A stretch of 55,264 bases of DNA from Pseudomonadota bacterium (GTDB lineage Bacteria > Pseudomonadota > Gammaproteobacteria > Steroidobacterales > Steroidobacteraceae), in NCBI GenBank assembly GCA_025357635.1, contig JANXOV010000150.1, forward strand, positions 1-55,264, given 5' to 3'. The translations under genes and the position numbers were made by a program. The notes under the pieces were generated by a model, which was given only the letters and a program-made list of their open reading frames with translations, made no database searches and had not been told where the DNA came from. This document shows, piece by piece, positions 42,717-51,715 of this stretch. Position 1 is the first letter of the stretch. Each line of letters begins with the position of its first letter.

Positions 42717-44213
42717 TCAGGCCTTCGCTTCGTCAGCGAACCAATGTTTGCGCGCTTCCATGATGAGTTCCGCCGCTTTCGTTTCGTCCAAGCCGGCCAG
42801 CTCCACCAGTTCATCGACGGCCAGGTCCGCCAGGTCATCGCGCGTGCGAACGCCCTTGCGCGCCAGCATCTTGGCGAGCGCGTCGCCGACGCAGGTGATC
42901 AGATCGGCCGAACCTTCCGCCCCGTCCAGCGACTCTTCGCTGGCGATCGCCTGGGTCAGCAGAACATCGCGAGCACGGTTGCGCAGCTCCTTGATGATTT
43001 CCTCGTCGAACTCTTCGATGCCGTTGAGTTCGCTGGCCGGAACGTAGGCGATTTCTTCGATCGTGGAAAAGCCTTCCTGAACCAGAATGCTGGCCACGTC
43101 GGCATCAACGTCGAGCTGCTTCATGAAGGTTTCGCGCAACGCGAGGGATTCGCTTTCGCTCTTCGCCTCCGCCTGGGACTCGCTCATCACGTTCAGCTCC
43201 CAGCCGGTGAGTTCGCTGGCAAGCCGGATGTTCTGCCCGCCGCGGCCGATGGCCTGCGAGAGCTTGTCTTCGGAAACAGCGATGTCCATGGAGTGAGAAT
43301 CCTCGTCGACGACGATGGAGGTGACCTCAGCCGGGGCCATCGCGTTGATCACGAACTGCGCATTGTTGTCATCGTAGGGAATGATGTCGACACGCTCGCC
43401 GGCGATCTCATTGGAAACGGCTTGAACGCGCGAACCACGCATGCCGACGCACGCGCCCACCGGATCGATGCGCGGGTCGTTGCTGCGGACTGCGATCTTG
43501 GCGCGCACGCCTGGATCACGGGCGGCGCCGAGGATGTTGATCAGCCCCTGGCCGACCTCCGGCACTTCGAGTTTGAACAACTCGATCAGAAACTCAGGCG
43601 CAGTGCGCGACAGGAACAGCTGCGGGCCGCGAGGCTCGGGGCGGATCTCCTTCAAGAAGGCTTTGATGCGGTCCTGCGAACGCACCGGCTCACGCGGTAT
43701 CATTTCCTCGCGCGGAATGAAGCCCTCGGCATTTGCGCCGAGATCGACGTAGATGCCATTGCGGTCGACGCGTTTGACAATGCCGCTGACCAGCGAACCG
43801 GCGCGGTCCTTGTAAGCATCGACGACCTGGGCGCGCTCTGCCTCGCGCACCTTCTGCACGATGACCTGCTTGGCGGTCTGCGCGAGAATGCGCCCGAATG
43901 GAACGGATTCCAGCGGCTGTTCCACGAATCCGCCCGGCTCCACATCCGCGTCAATGTCCTTGGCATCGTCCAGGCGAAGTTCGCGCTCGGTGAATTCGAG
44001 CTCCTTGGAGTCATCGGCAAAAACTTTCCAGCGGCGATAGGTGTCGTAGCCGCCGGTCTTTCGATTGATGGCAATCCGCACGTCGAATTCCTCGCCGTAT
44101 TTCTTGCGCGTAGCCGATGCCAGCGCCGCTTCGAGCGCCTCGAAAATGATTTCTTTGTCGACGCCTTTTTCGTTCGAAACCGCATCGACAGCCAGTAAGA
44201 TTTCTTTGTTCAT
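42717..44213 (-). CDS. nusA: Transcription termination/antitermination protein NusA
   Basis: A 498-residue RNA polymerase-binding factor. The N-terminal polymerase-binding domain (about 1-125), S1 domain ([21 protein letters not shown]), two KH domains ([17 protein letters not shown] and [18 protein letters not shown]) and two C-terminal acidic repeats (both including a helix-hairpin-helix-like segment) are all present, so it is the long, E. coli-like form. It lies between rimP and infB in the usual operon. Confidence 0.97.
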   Translation of the reverse strand: MNKEILLAVDAVSNEKGVDKEIIFEALEAALASATRKKYGEEFDVRIAINRKTGGYDTYRRWKVFADDSKELEFTERELRLDDAKDIDADVEPGGFVEQPLESVPFGRILAQTAKQVIVQKVREAERAQVVDAYKDRAGSLVSGIVKRVDRNGIYVDLGANAEGFIPREEMIPREPVRSQDRIKAFLKEIRPEPRGPQLFLSRTAPEFLIELFKLEVPEVGQGLINILGAARDPGVRAKIAVRSNDPRIDPVGACVGMRGSRVQAVSNEIAGERVDIIPYDDNNAQFVINAMAPAEVTSIVVDEDSHSMDIAVSEDKLSQAIGRGGQNIRLASELTGWELNVMSESQAEAKSESESLALRETFMKQLDVDADVASILVQEGFSTIEEIAYVPASELNGIEEFDEEIIKELRNRARDVLLTQAIASEESLDGAEGSADLITCVGDALAKMLARKGVRTRDDLADLAVDELVELAGLDETKAAELIMEARKHWFADEAKA

Positions 44214-44264
44214 CGGCCAGACTCCTGAATCCTATCCTCGCGCCGCTCCCGCGGACCGATCATT

Positions 44265-44708
44265 TCAATTGGGCTTCAATTTCGCTTTTTGAATCCGATC
44301 CAACGGCAGTGTGCATTCCTGCCCATCCACTTCAACCACTATCGAGTCCTCGGTCAGGACGCGCAGCAGCCCTGCAAAGCGCCGGCGCCCATTCAACGGC
44401 AGCTTCAACTCGACAAATATCCGCTCTCCGATAAAGCGCTCGAAATGGGCGCGTTTGCGCAAGACCCGATCGAAGCCCGGAGAGGACACTTCAAGTGTGT
44501 AATGACCCGGGATCGGATCCTCCACCTCGAGCATCTCGCTGACCGCGTGGCTGACCCGCGCACAATCTTCGACCGTGACTCGTTGCGCGGAATCAATGTA
44601 CAGCCGCAACACGCCGCTGCGCCCGCTCTGCGCAAACTCGACGTCGACCAATTCGTAACCCATGGCCTCTGCCAAAGGCTCCAACATCCGAAGGAGAGCT
44701 TCGCGCAT
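44265..44708 (-). CDS. rimP: Ribosome maturation factor RimP
   Basis: A 147-residue protein for 30S assembly. EPLAEAMGYELVDVEFAQSG and VLRLYIDS mark the N-terminal domain; HYTLEVSSPGFDRVL with an SH3-like C-terminal domain completes the family pattern. It is the first gene of the rimP-nusA-infB-rbfA-truB operon. Its leader contains an intrinsic terminator, suggesting attenuation of the whole operon. Confidence 0.96.
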   Translation of the reverse strand: MREALLRMLEPLAEAMGYELVDVEFAQSGRSGVLRLYIDSAQRVTVEDCARVSHAVSEMLEVEDPIPGHYTLEVSSPGFDRVLRKRAHFERFIGERIFVELKLPLNGRRRFAGLLRVLTEDSIVVEVDGQECTLPLDRIQKAKLKPN

Positions 44709-44733
44709 AGCTGCCTAAAGACACTCGCTAAAC

Positions 44734-44756
44734 AAAAAAGGGGACCATCGGCCCCC
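44734..44756 (-). terminator. Intrinsic terminator in the rimP leader (attenuator)
   Basis: On the minus strand GGGGGCC-GAT-GGTCCCC forms a 7-bp stem (one G-U) with a 3-base loop, followed by TTTTTTG. It lies 26 bases before the rimP start and downstream of the operon's promoter, with no gene between to terminate. Confidence 0.75.
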
Positions 44757-44878
44757 TTCATCAACGCATCCGCCCAACAAGGCCTTCTGCGCAAAAAAGC
44801 TTATCTTCAGATTGACTGCGACCGCGCTACCCGCGTTGGATCTGTCGTGGGCACGCCAAACTGAGGGGCGCGATTATA
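44757..44878 (-). promoter_or_regulatory. rimP operon promoter and leader
   Basis: A perfect -10 TATAAT (minus strand, 44878-44873) is followed by CGCGCCCC; TTTCAT is a weak -35 at 17 bp. The leader of about 160 bases runs to rimP and ends in a terminator. Conserved rimP leaders with a terminator have been described in Gammaproteobacteria; assignment to that family is inference. I see no tRNA in this stretch. Confidence 0.6.
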
Positions 44879-44945
44879 GGCAAAACGCGCAAAAGATGAA
44901 AGCCAAAAAACAGGTGCCTTCGCGCATCGCCGTTCCTGAAAAGAC

Positions 44946-44970
44946 AAAGGCCGCGTAAAACGCGGCCTTT
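44946..44970 (-). terminator. Terminator of the RRM protein gene
   Basis: A perfect 10-bp stem (AAAGGCCGCG with its complement) and a 5-base loop lie 22 bases after the stop; on the minus strand GTCTTTTC follows. Confidence 0.7.
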
Positions 44971-44992
44971 GCTTGCGATCGATGAGACGCTG

Positions 44993-45304
44993 TTACCAGC
45001 GCTTCGGACCGCGCGAGCCACCACCACCGCCGCCGCCGCCGCCACCACCGCCGCCGCCGCCGGTACGTTCCTGTGCCTCGTTCACCTTCAGCGCCCGTCC
45101 GCCCACGTCATGGCCGTTGAGAGCTTGCATGGCGCGCGCCGCATCGGCGCTTGCCATCTCAACGAATCCAAAGCCGCGAGGACGGCCAGTGTCGCGATCA
45201 TTGATCAGCGCTACCGACTGAACGGCACCGTGCTTTTCAAACAGTGCGCGCACTCCGGCTTCGTCCATGGAGAACGGAAGATTGCCAACATACATTTTCG
45301 TCAT
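44993..45304 (-). CDS. Single-RRM RNA-binding protein with polyglycine tail
   Basis: A 103-residue protein: one RNA recognition motif (RNP2 MYVGNLPF near the start, RNP1 RGFGFVEM mid-protein) followed by TGGG, a run of 15 glycines and the end SRGPKRW. Such glycine-rich RRM proteins are cold-induced RNA chaperones in cyanobacteria and some Proteobacteria. The glycine run is encoded by a GGY trinucleotide tract (45017-45061), a likely site of length variation. ATG 45304 gives the standard MTKMYVGNL start. It has its own terminator. Confidence 0.9.
   Translation of the reverse strand: MTKMYVGNLPFSMDEAGVRALFEKHGAVQSVALINDRDTGRPRGFGFVEMASADAARAMQALNGHDVGGRALKVNEAQERTGGGGGGGGGGGGGGGSRGPKRW
45017..45061. 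repeat. Trinucleotide tract encoding 15 glycines
   Basis: Fifteen consecutive GCC or ACC triplets (plus strand) in frame with the RRM gene. Codons are mixed GGC and GGT in blocks, so slippage in multiples of three would keep the frame. Confidence 0.9.
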
Positions 45305-45483
45305 GTGAAGAATACCTGCTACAAATACCAAACAAAGGCCGGTCACGAAAATTCGCGCCGGTCACCTGGATCGATAAAACCTGCTTTGTGGGTTGCGGCC
45401 AAGCAGACGCCAAAAGGCGTGGTGACCAGATACAACGGACAAGGGAAAGTTCCCGAACCTGAGATCAATATACAGGAAATAAT

Positions 45484-46278
45484 TTAATGCCGCCAATAAC
45501 TTGCCACCGGTGGCTGAGGTCTGGGACGAAGTGGCTGCGAATCCATCCACTGCCATTGACGGGTTAAACCGGCGGCGGCGCACAGCTCAGCTGCACTGCG
45601 CGCCTCCTCGCTGCCGTGATTGACCATCAGCAAAGCGCCACCAGGTTTCAGATTACCTGCCATGCTGCGCACTAATTCATTGGGTTTCAATAAGTTAAGA
45701 GACAGTCCCCAGGCGAGAATGGGCTCCGGAGAAACAAACGGAAACCAGCAAGTGATCAGTTCGGCGGATTCGGTCTCGTACAGGTAGTCCTGTGCGCGGA
45801 AGGCAGTCGCCGGCCAGGCCCCGGCATATCCTTGGGCGTAATCCTGCCGCGTATAGCCATTGGCATAGCGCCGATAGGCCTCCAACTCGTAGCCCGTCAG
45901 CCGTCGCGGCCGAAAAAAAGTCTGCAGGGCCGCCGCGTACCAGAAGCTTGCGCATCCCACATCGGCCATCACCAAACCGGCGGGCGGCGCACCGCCGGCA
46001 GCGACCCAGGCTCGATCGAGAAAATCCAGGTACGCGTAATTGTTGAGACTGGTCTCTTCGCTGAGCAGCGATTCGAACGCGAAGCCATATTTGCGCCGCA
46101 AGCCGGTGACCCGCACCTGCTGCGCCGGACTGAGCCCATCGATGCGCCCACAAGGCTGCTCGATGTGCAGGCCGCGCGAATAGCGGATGCGATTCGCGAC
46201 GAGCAGGGAAATCCGGTTGCGCAATGAGCGCAATCGTTGGGTCCACGATCGCATCGGAGTAACCTGCATCGCCTGCAT
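45484..46278 (-). CDS. Methyltransferase-like protein of unknown function
   Basis: About 264 residues. The central part resembles a class I methyltransferase: motif I-like MADVGCASFWYAAAL, acidic GYELEAY in the motif II position, and a later NLKPGGALLMVNHG like motif V/VI. The N-terminus is basic (RLRSLRNRISLLVANRIRY), possibly membrane-associating. I recognise no closer family. Starts at ATG 46278, 46269 or 46254 are all possible; the last has AGG eight bases upstream. It lies 46 bases after the phosphoesterase gene in the same direction and may be its operon partner. Confidence 0.6.
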   Translation of the reverse strand: MQAMQVTPMRSWTQRLRSLRNRISLLVANRIRYSRGLHIEQPCGRIDGLSPAQQVRVTGLRRKYGFAFESLLSEETSLNNYAYLDFLDRAWVAAGGAPPAGLVMADVGCASFWYAAALQTFFRPRRLTGYELEAYRRYANGYTRQDYAQGYAGAWPATAFRAQDYLYETESAELITCWFPFVSPEPILAWGLSLNLLKPNELVRSMAGNLKPGGALLMVNHGSEEARSAAELCAAAGLTRQWQWMDSQPLRPRPQPPVASYWRH

Positions 46279-46324
46279 CCTAGCGCGACACAAGCGTTGC
46301 GCACACGAGAGCGGCCACGCAACC

Positions 46325-48004
46325 CTAGAATTGCAGCGAGCCGGTCAAGTCCCCCATCGGGCTTGCGCCGTGCGCGCTCAGGGCCGCATCGCGCGCGGCA
46401 AGGCCCGGCAATAGCGGCAACTCGAAGCGCCGCGTGATCAGCCGCAATACCGATCCGGTGTCGTAGGGCGTGTGATCGATGAAGCCGCGGCGCGCGAACG
46501 GCGAAATGATCAACGCCGGTATGCGCGTCCCCGGCCCCAGCAAATCACCCCTGGGCGGCGGCACATGATCCCAAAAACCGCCGTACTCATCGTAGGTAAT
46601 GACGATGACCATGTGCGCCCACTGCTTTGAGGCCTTGAGCTTGCGCACCAGGGAGGCCAGATGCGCATCGCCGTCGGCGATGGAGGCGTAACCGGGGTGC
46701 TGATTCAGATTGCCCTGCGGCTTGTAGAACACCACGGGAGGCAGCCGCCCGGCCGCTGCGTCGGCCAGCAGATCACCGTAATCCTTCAGATGCTCAGCAC
46801 GCGCCGCAGCGCCGGTGGCCGGATCGAAACCCGTGTAGTAATTAAAGGGTTGATGATGCGGCTGAAAGTCCGGCGCACCGGCCGGTGTATCCGGCGCGTA
46901 GATCACCTTGCGCGTATCACCCGGTGCCCGCATGCCATCCGCGAGCGCGGCATTCCACGCTCCCGCATACCAGCGCCACTGCAGGCCCTTGGCACTCATC
47001 AGTTCACCGATCGTAGTTCCGGTCTGCGGCGGCAGCGTAGTCGGCAGAACAGGATCCGCGTACGTGCGAGTGGCATCGTCCGCAGCGGGCGGGGAGCCGC
47101 TGGGCTGATACGGCGGCTGCAGGGTGTTGATCGCATAGAACCGGCCGTCACCGAAGTAATCGGCCGGCGCGACGCTGCTGCTGATTGTGAACTTCGGCGG
47201 TCCCGTCAACGCCGAGGCGGGAGAGGCCGGATCCAATGCCAGCCGCGGCAGCGGGCGCCCACCGGCATCGCGCTCCAGCTCGGTGATGCGCGGCTTGGCC
47301 GGGGAAGTGTCCGCGTGCGGATACTCGGGCGCGCACGCGCAGATCAGATACTGGTGATTGAGAAAGGAGCCGCCGAACGCGCCCTGAAAGAAGTTGTCGG
47401 CCACCGAATAGCGCTTCGCCAGGTCCATCAGAGCCGAGTGACCGCCATCGTAATGCCCCATGGTCAGGCCACCCGCGTCCGACCACGCCGCAAAACCCTC
47501 ATTGCCGCCCTGCCCGATCTGCATTTGATTCTCGAAGAAGCGGTGATACAAGTCGCGCGTGACCACGGAGACATCCAGCCTCACATTGGATCGTGGCGTG
47601 AAAGCCGTTTCGATCGGAAACGGCGCATTTGGCAGTCCTGCACTTTGCATCTCACTCACGACCGGCGACGCCCCGTGCGCCGTGACGCCACCCCAGGTCT
47701 GCGGCAGTTCAGGCAGGACGCTGCCGTCGCGGTCCAGTTGCGCCACATAGGCGGCGCCCGGCGTTCCATCGGGCTTGAGCACCTCGCCGACGCCGCGCGC
47801 GCCGGGAAAGCGGCCGAACAGATTGTCGAAGGAGCGGTTCTCCGCATAGATGACCACGATGGTGTCGACCTTGGCGCGCAGCTCGCGTGTGATCTGCGCC
47901 GCCGCATCCGGCGGCAGGATGCGCAGGTCGCGGCTGACGCAGCCGCCCAGCGCCAGCAGCAGCGCCGCGGCGGCGGACCGCTGCGCCAACCGCATTGGGC
48001 TCAT
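46325..48004 (-). CDS. Phospholipase C / acid phosphatase-like lipoprotein
   Basis: A 559-residue member of the phosphoesterase family that includes phospholipase C and AcpA (PF04185-type). A signal peptide ends in lipobox LGGC. The metal/nucleophile region is VIYAENRSFDNLFGRFPG, and the C-terminal part has VIVITYDEYGGFWDHVPPP, both diagnostic. It should hydrolyse a phosphoester (phospholipid head group or phosphomonoester) at the outer membrane or periplasm; the substrate is unknown. ATG 48004 overlaps the receptor stop (ATGA), so the two are translationally coupled. Confidence 0.85.
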   Translation of the reverse strand: MSPMRLAQRSAAAALLLALGGCVSRDLRILPPDAAAQITRELRAKVDTIVVIYAENRSFDNLFGRFPGARGVGEVLKPDGTPGAAYVAQLDRDGSVLPELPQTWGGVTAHGASPVVSEMQSAGLPNAPFPIETAFTPRSNVRLDVSVVTRDLYHRFFENQMQIGQGGNEGFAAWSDAGGLTMGHYDGGHSALMDLAKRYSVADNFFQGAFGGSFLNHQYLICACAPEYPHADTSPAKPRITELERDAGGRPLPRLALDPASPASALTGPPKFTISSSVAPADYFGDGRFYAINTLQPPYQPSGSPPAADDATRTYADPVLPTTLPPQTGTTIGELMSAKGLQWRWYAGAWNAALADGMRAPGDTRKVIYAPDTPAGAPDFQPHHQPFNYYTGFDPATGAAARAEHLKDYGDLLADAAAGRLPPVVFYKPQGNLNQHPGYASIADGDAHLASLVRKLKASKQWAHMVIVITYDEYGGFWDHVPPPRGDLLGPGTRIPALIISPFARRGFIDHTPYDTGSVLRLITRRFELPLLPGLAARDAALSAHGASPMGDLTGSLQF

Positions 48005-50460
48005 TGCCGGAAGCTGGCGCTGATGCCGATCGTCCGTGGCCGGAAGGTGAAATTTGAGTACATCGGCCCCGGCGGATTGTCGCCGGGGAAGTACGGGTCC
48101 ACCACGGTGTTGAGATAGTTGGTGGTGGTTCGAGAATCGAACAGGTTGTCTATGAAGAGAGAAAAGTCCCAGCCCTTGAATGCCGCGCCGGCTCGCAGGG
48201 AGGCAAACTTATTGGCCGAGATCGTATACGTATAGGGTGAGTACTGAGAGGATCGTGGATCCTGGCTGGCCGCAGGCCAATTGTTCCTGCTTTGATACTG
48301 GTAGTCGAAGCGAACAAACCCGCCATCGCCGATGCCATCAAACTTGTATTGCAGGCCCAGTGACGCGGTCCACGGCGCAATGGCGCCCGGGCTGCCGCCG
48401 ATGGCAGCCTCGCCCGAAATCGCATCGCCGGTGATCGCCAGTCCCGCCTTGGAATCCTGGGTGTAGCGCGCACTGGTGTAGCCCACCGCGGCCTCCAGAT
48501 CAATGTGCTGGCCGAGCTTGGCTTCGGCCTGCAGATCGAAGCCCTTGGACACGGCCGTGCCGAGATTGTCAGTGAACTGCAGACCACAAGACGACACATA
48601 GACGTTCTGCTGAATGCCGTTCCACTTGATGTAGTAGATGCTGCCGGCAACCCTTACGCGGTTGTCGAAATTGCTTTTCGACCCGATCTCGAAACTATTG
48701 GTCTTGTCCGAGCTGTATTGAGCGGGGGCCTTGCCGTCGGCATAACCCAGATCGACCAGACCACTGGAGCACTGGTCGATCAATGGCGGATTGCCGCCAC
48801 CGGGCCGGAAACCCTTGGCGTACGTGGCATAGAACAAATTGTCCGGATTCATCTGGAAGGACATGCTCACCTTGGGTGTGAAAGCGCTCTCCGACTGGGT
48901 GGCATACGACTGATCGGGACCGAAATTCTGCAAGCCGTCGGCGAAGTGGTTCAAGTCGAAGGTCATTTTTGCGATGCGGCCGCCCAGCGTCAGCTTCCAC
49001 TGGTCGGTGAACGAATACGTGGCTTCGCCGAAGCCTGCAATCTGCCGGTCGTGGACCACATTGCGGTTGTAGTAGGAATCTCCGTTCGGCAGCAATCCGA
49101 AGCCAAACGCATCTTCAGCGTTCACGCCGTACACGGCCTGAAAGAACTGATCCACCTGCGGATCGTTGATCTGCTCGATGCTCTCCTCGCGCGACAGCGA
49201 GAAGAACGCGCCGACCGTCCAGCGCAGTTTCGAGGGGCCATCGTTCGACTGCAGGCGCAGTTCCTGCGCGATGCTCTCCTGCTTGTTGGTGATGCTGGCT
49301 GGCGAGCGATAGTTCTGCAGCGCCGGCGGCAGGTGATAGCCGTTGGTATCGAGGAGCGGGTAATCGGACGGATTGAGAAACGACAGTCCAAAACCTGCAT
49401 TTTCCCAGCCGAGGGATTGATAAAAAGCAACGTTGTACTGCGTGCCTTCGTAGCCGGTGATTTCGTCGCGATGGAACAGCGAGGTGTTGGAGATCAGGGT
49501 GGCGCGGCCCAAATCCGCCTCGATCTTCAACGCCGGCAGGTAGAACTTGTCGGGTACCGGCAGCTGGCTCGGATTTGCATTGTTGAACCTGCCGGCACTC
49601 ACATCCGAATACACCTCCTGGTAATTGGAGACATCGTGCCGCTTGCTGTTCTGATAAAGGATGCTCGGCGTCACTTTGAGGCTGTCCATCGGTTTCCAGA
49701 TGGCCGCCAGCCGCAGCACCACCGTGTTGACGTGATTGGCGTGTTTGTCGACGACTTCGCGCGTGGTCGGATCCACGCGGTCCATCCAGCCGCCGTCGTA
49801 CCGGTACCACACACTGGCGCGATACCCCAGCACATCGTCCTTGATGGGTCCGCCATGCGCGATGCCGGCTTCATAGCTGGCCTCGCCATTGCGCGTGAAG
49901 GACAGTTCGCTGCGCATGTAAGTGGAATCCTGCGTCAGGCTGGGCTGCGCCAGAATGTAGCGCACCGTGCCGCCCTCGGAGCCCGACCCGAACAGCGTGC
50001 CCTGCGGGCCGCGCAGCACCTCCACTCGCTCCAGATCGAAGGTCTTGGGCAACGTGTCGTCGGGATTGAAGCCCAGCGCGCGCATTTGAATGGGCGTATC
50101 GTCGATGTAGATGCCGGTGGTGCCCGCGCCGCCCGAGGACGAAATGCCGCGGATGGAAATGGCATTGGTGCCGGAATTATCGATGGACAGTCCGGGTGTG
50201 AAGCGCACCACGTCATTGATGTCCTTGATGCCCTTCTGATCCATGGTCTCCTGACTGAAGGCGCTGATGCTCAAGGCAACCCGGCTGATGGTTTCCTCAT
50301 GCCGCGTCGCGGTCACGACGATTTCCTGCAATCCACCCTCCTCCACCTGCGCCGCCCGCACCGGCAGTTGCGTCAGCGCGCCGGCAGCCAGCACGCAAAC
50401 GGCCAGGCCGCTGCGCCGGGTTGCCTGAATGAGGGACACCGCATGATTGTTCTTGAACAT
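48001..50460 (-). CDS. TonB-dependent outer-membrane receptor
   Basis: An 819-residue receptor. The signal peptide (SGLAVCVLAAGALTQLPVRA) precedes a TonB box-like QEIVVTATR, a plug domain (FTPGLSIDNSG, IRGISSSGGAG, VEVLRGPQGTLFGSGSEGG) and a beta-barrel with repeated aromatic-alternating strands. It resembles the large receptor family of Caulobacter, Sphingomonas and Steroidobacter rather than a siderophore receptor of known ligand. ATG 50460 follows GGGAG. A plausible promoter lies in the 124-bp gap upstream. The ligand is unknown; neighbours suggest an amine-containing compound. Confidence 0.92.
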   Translation of the reverse strand: MFKNNHAVSLIQATRRSGLAVCVLAAGALTQLPVRAAQVEEGGLQEIVVTATRHEETISRVALSISAFSQETMDQKGIKDINDVVRFTPGLSIDNSGTNAISIRGISSSGGAGTTGIYIDDTPIQMRALGFNPDDTLPKTFDLERVEVLRGPQGTLFGSGSEGGTVRYILAQPSLTQDSTYMRSELSFTRNGEASYEAGIAHGGPIKDDVLGYRASVWYRYDGGWMDRVDPTTREVVDKHANHVNTVVLRLAAIWKPMDSLKVTPSILYQNSKRHDVSNYQEVYSDVSAGRFNNANPSQLPVPDKFYLPALKIEADLGRATLISNTSLFHRDEITGYEGTQYNVAFYQSLGWENAGFGLSFLNPSDYPLLDTNGYHLPPALQNYRSPASITNKQESIAQELRLQSNDGPSKLRWTVGAFFSLSREESIEQINDPQVDQFFQAVYGVNAEDAFGFGLLPNGDSYYNRNVVHDRQIAGFGEATYSFTDQWKLTLGGRIAKMTFDLNHFADGLQNFGPDQSYATQSESAFTPKVSMSFQMNPDNLFYATYAKGFRPGGGNPPLIDQCSSGLVDLGYADGKAPAQYSSDKTNSFEIGSKSNFDNRVRVAGSIYYIKWNGIQQNVYVSSCGLQFTDNLGTAVSKGFDLQAEAKLGQHIDLEAAVGYTSARYTQDSKAGLAITGDAISGEAAIGGSPGAIAPWTASLGLQYKFDGIGDGGFVRFDYQYQSRNNWPAASQDPRSSQYSPYTYTISANKFASLRAGAAFKGWDFSLFIDNLFDSRTTTNYLNTVVDPYFPGDNPPGPMYSNFTFRPRTIGISASFRQ

Positions 50461-50507
50461 TTTTTTCTCCCGCTGCAATAGCTGCAAGTCTGCATCTGCG
50501 ATCACAG

Positions 50508-50536
50508 ACAGTAGCACCGCCATTTGTCGCGCGCAA
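50508..50536 (-). promoter_or_regulatory. Possible promoter of the TonB receptor gene
   Basis: On the minus strand TTGCGC (50536-50531) and TACTGT (50513-50508) are 17 bp apart, the latter preceded by TGC as an extended -10. Matches are moderate. Confidence 0.3.
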
Positions 50537-50584
50537 ACCGCCGGTTCGCGATGCGCACGCGCAGCCCCCAGGCCTGGCGCCGCC

Positions 50585-51715
50585 TCAAGAGCCGGTCTTG
50601 AACTTGGTCCATTCACGCGTCAGGAAACGCGAATACTCCAGGGTCTTGGCAGGCTGGGTCTTGAGGCGCGCCCGTGTGGCCTCATCCGGATGGATGGCCG
50701 GATCCTTGACCAGGACTGCGTCGATGAAGGGCGTTGCGGCGAGATTGCCGTTCGGGTAGCCGATGATATCCGTGATGTGCGCGGTGACTTCGGGCTGCAT
50801 CAGATAGTTCATGAACCGTTGCGCATTGCGCGGGTGCGGCGCGTCCGCGGGAATGGCCATGGCATCCAGCGTCATGATGCTGCCCTCGCTTGGCACGAAA
50901 AACTCGAGCTGCACGCCATTGCCCGCCTCGCGTGCGCGGTTGCGCGCCTGCACTACATCTCCCGACCAACTCAACGCCAGGCACACGCTGCCATTGGCCA
51001 GTTCAGAGATGTACCGCTCTGAATCGAAGTTGCGGATATGGGTGCGGATTTTCTGCAAAGACGCAAAGGCAGCCAGCAGATCGCGCTCATCACCGCTGTT
51101 CGGATCCTTGCCCAGATAGATGAGTGCTGCGCCGACGACGTCAGGAGGCGCGTCCAGCACCGAAATGCCGCATCCTTGCAGCTTGGCCGCATTGTCCGGA
51201 TCGAACAGCAAGGACCAGCTCGGCGCGATGTGCGCACCCAAACGCCGGGTGATCTCCTGTTTGTTGTAGCCGATGCCCACCATGCTCCACAGGTACGGGA
51301 CGGCGTACTGATTTCCCGGATCGTGTAGTGCGAGCCGCCGCATGATGTCCGGGTCCATGTTGCCGAGATTGCCGAGCAGCTGCTTGTCGAGCTTGCGATA
51401 GACGCCCGCCTTCACTTGCCTTTCGAAAAAGTTCACCGTGGGTATGACGATGTCGTAGTTGGTCTTGCCGGTGAGAAGCTTGGTCTCTAGTATCTCGTTG
51501 CTGTCGTACGTGTCGTGGTGTACTTTGATGCCGGTGAGCTTTTCGAAATTAGTCACGGTGTCCGGCGGGATGTACAGCGACCAGGAATAGACATTGAGTT
51601 GATTGGACTCATCGCCGGCGCCGTCGGCAGCGGCTCCGTTGGATGATCCCCCGCCGCAGCCATGCAGCGCGATCGCCAGGCCCAGCATGCACATCCAGCC
51701 TGTAAAGAGCTTCAC
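50585..51715 (-). CDS. PotF/SpuD-like polyamine-binding lipoprotein
   Basis: A 376-residue periplasmic solute-binding protein. GTG 51715 opens a lipoprotein signal with lipobox LHGC. The mature part follows PotF closely: YSWSLYIPPDTVTNFEKLTG, TYDSNEILETKLLTG and GKDPNSGDE. Ligand-site residues of PotF appear conserved, including Trp and Asp in SWSGDV and Asp in TLDAMAIP. It should bind putrescine or spermidine. Unusually it is predicted lipid-anchored and no permease or ATPase gene is adjacent. It overlaps the Rieske gene's stop (GTGA), implying coupling. Confidence 0.9.
   Translation of the reverse strand: MKLFTGWMCMLGLAIALHGCGGGSSNGAAADGAGDESNQLNVYSWSLYIPPDTVTNFEKLTGIKVHHDTYDSNEILETKLLTGKTNYDIVIPTVNFFERQVKAGVYRKLDKQLLGNLGNMDPDIMRRLALHDPGNQYAVPYLWSMVGIGYNKQEITRRLGAHIAPSWSLLFDPDNAAKLQGCGISVLDAPPDVVGAALIYLGKDPNSGDERDLLAAFASLQKIRTHIRNFDSERYISELANGSVCLALSWSGDVVQARNRAREAGNGVQLEFFVPSEGSIMTLDAMAIPADAPHPRNAQRFMNYLMQPEVTAHITDIIGYPNGNLAATPFIDAVLVKDPAIHPDEATRARLKTQPAKTLEYSRFLTREWTKFKTGS

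Noticed and set aside
42744-44198. 484-codon rightward open frame opposite nusA
   Set aside because: Antisense to complete NusA domains; no coding signal of its own.
44757-44870. A tRNA or small RNA gene upstream of rimP
   Set aside because: No cloverleaf can be formed and the region is explained as a leader between the promoter and the terminator.
48505-50481. 658-codon rightward open frame opposite the TonB receptor
   Set aside because: Antisense shadow of a clear receptor, with no ribosome binding site or recognisable motif.
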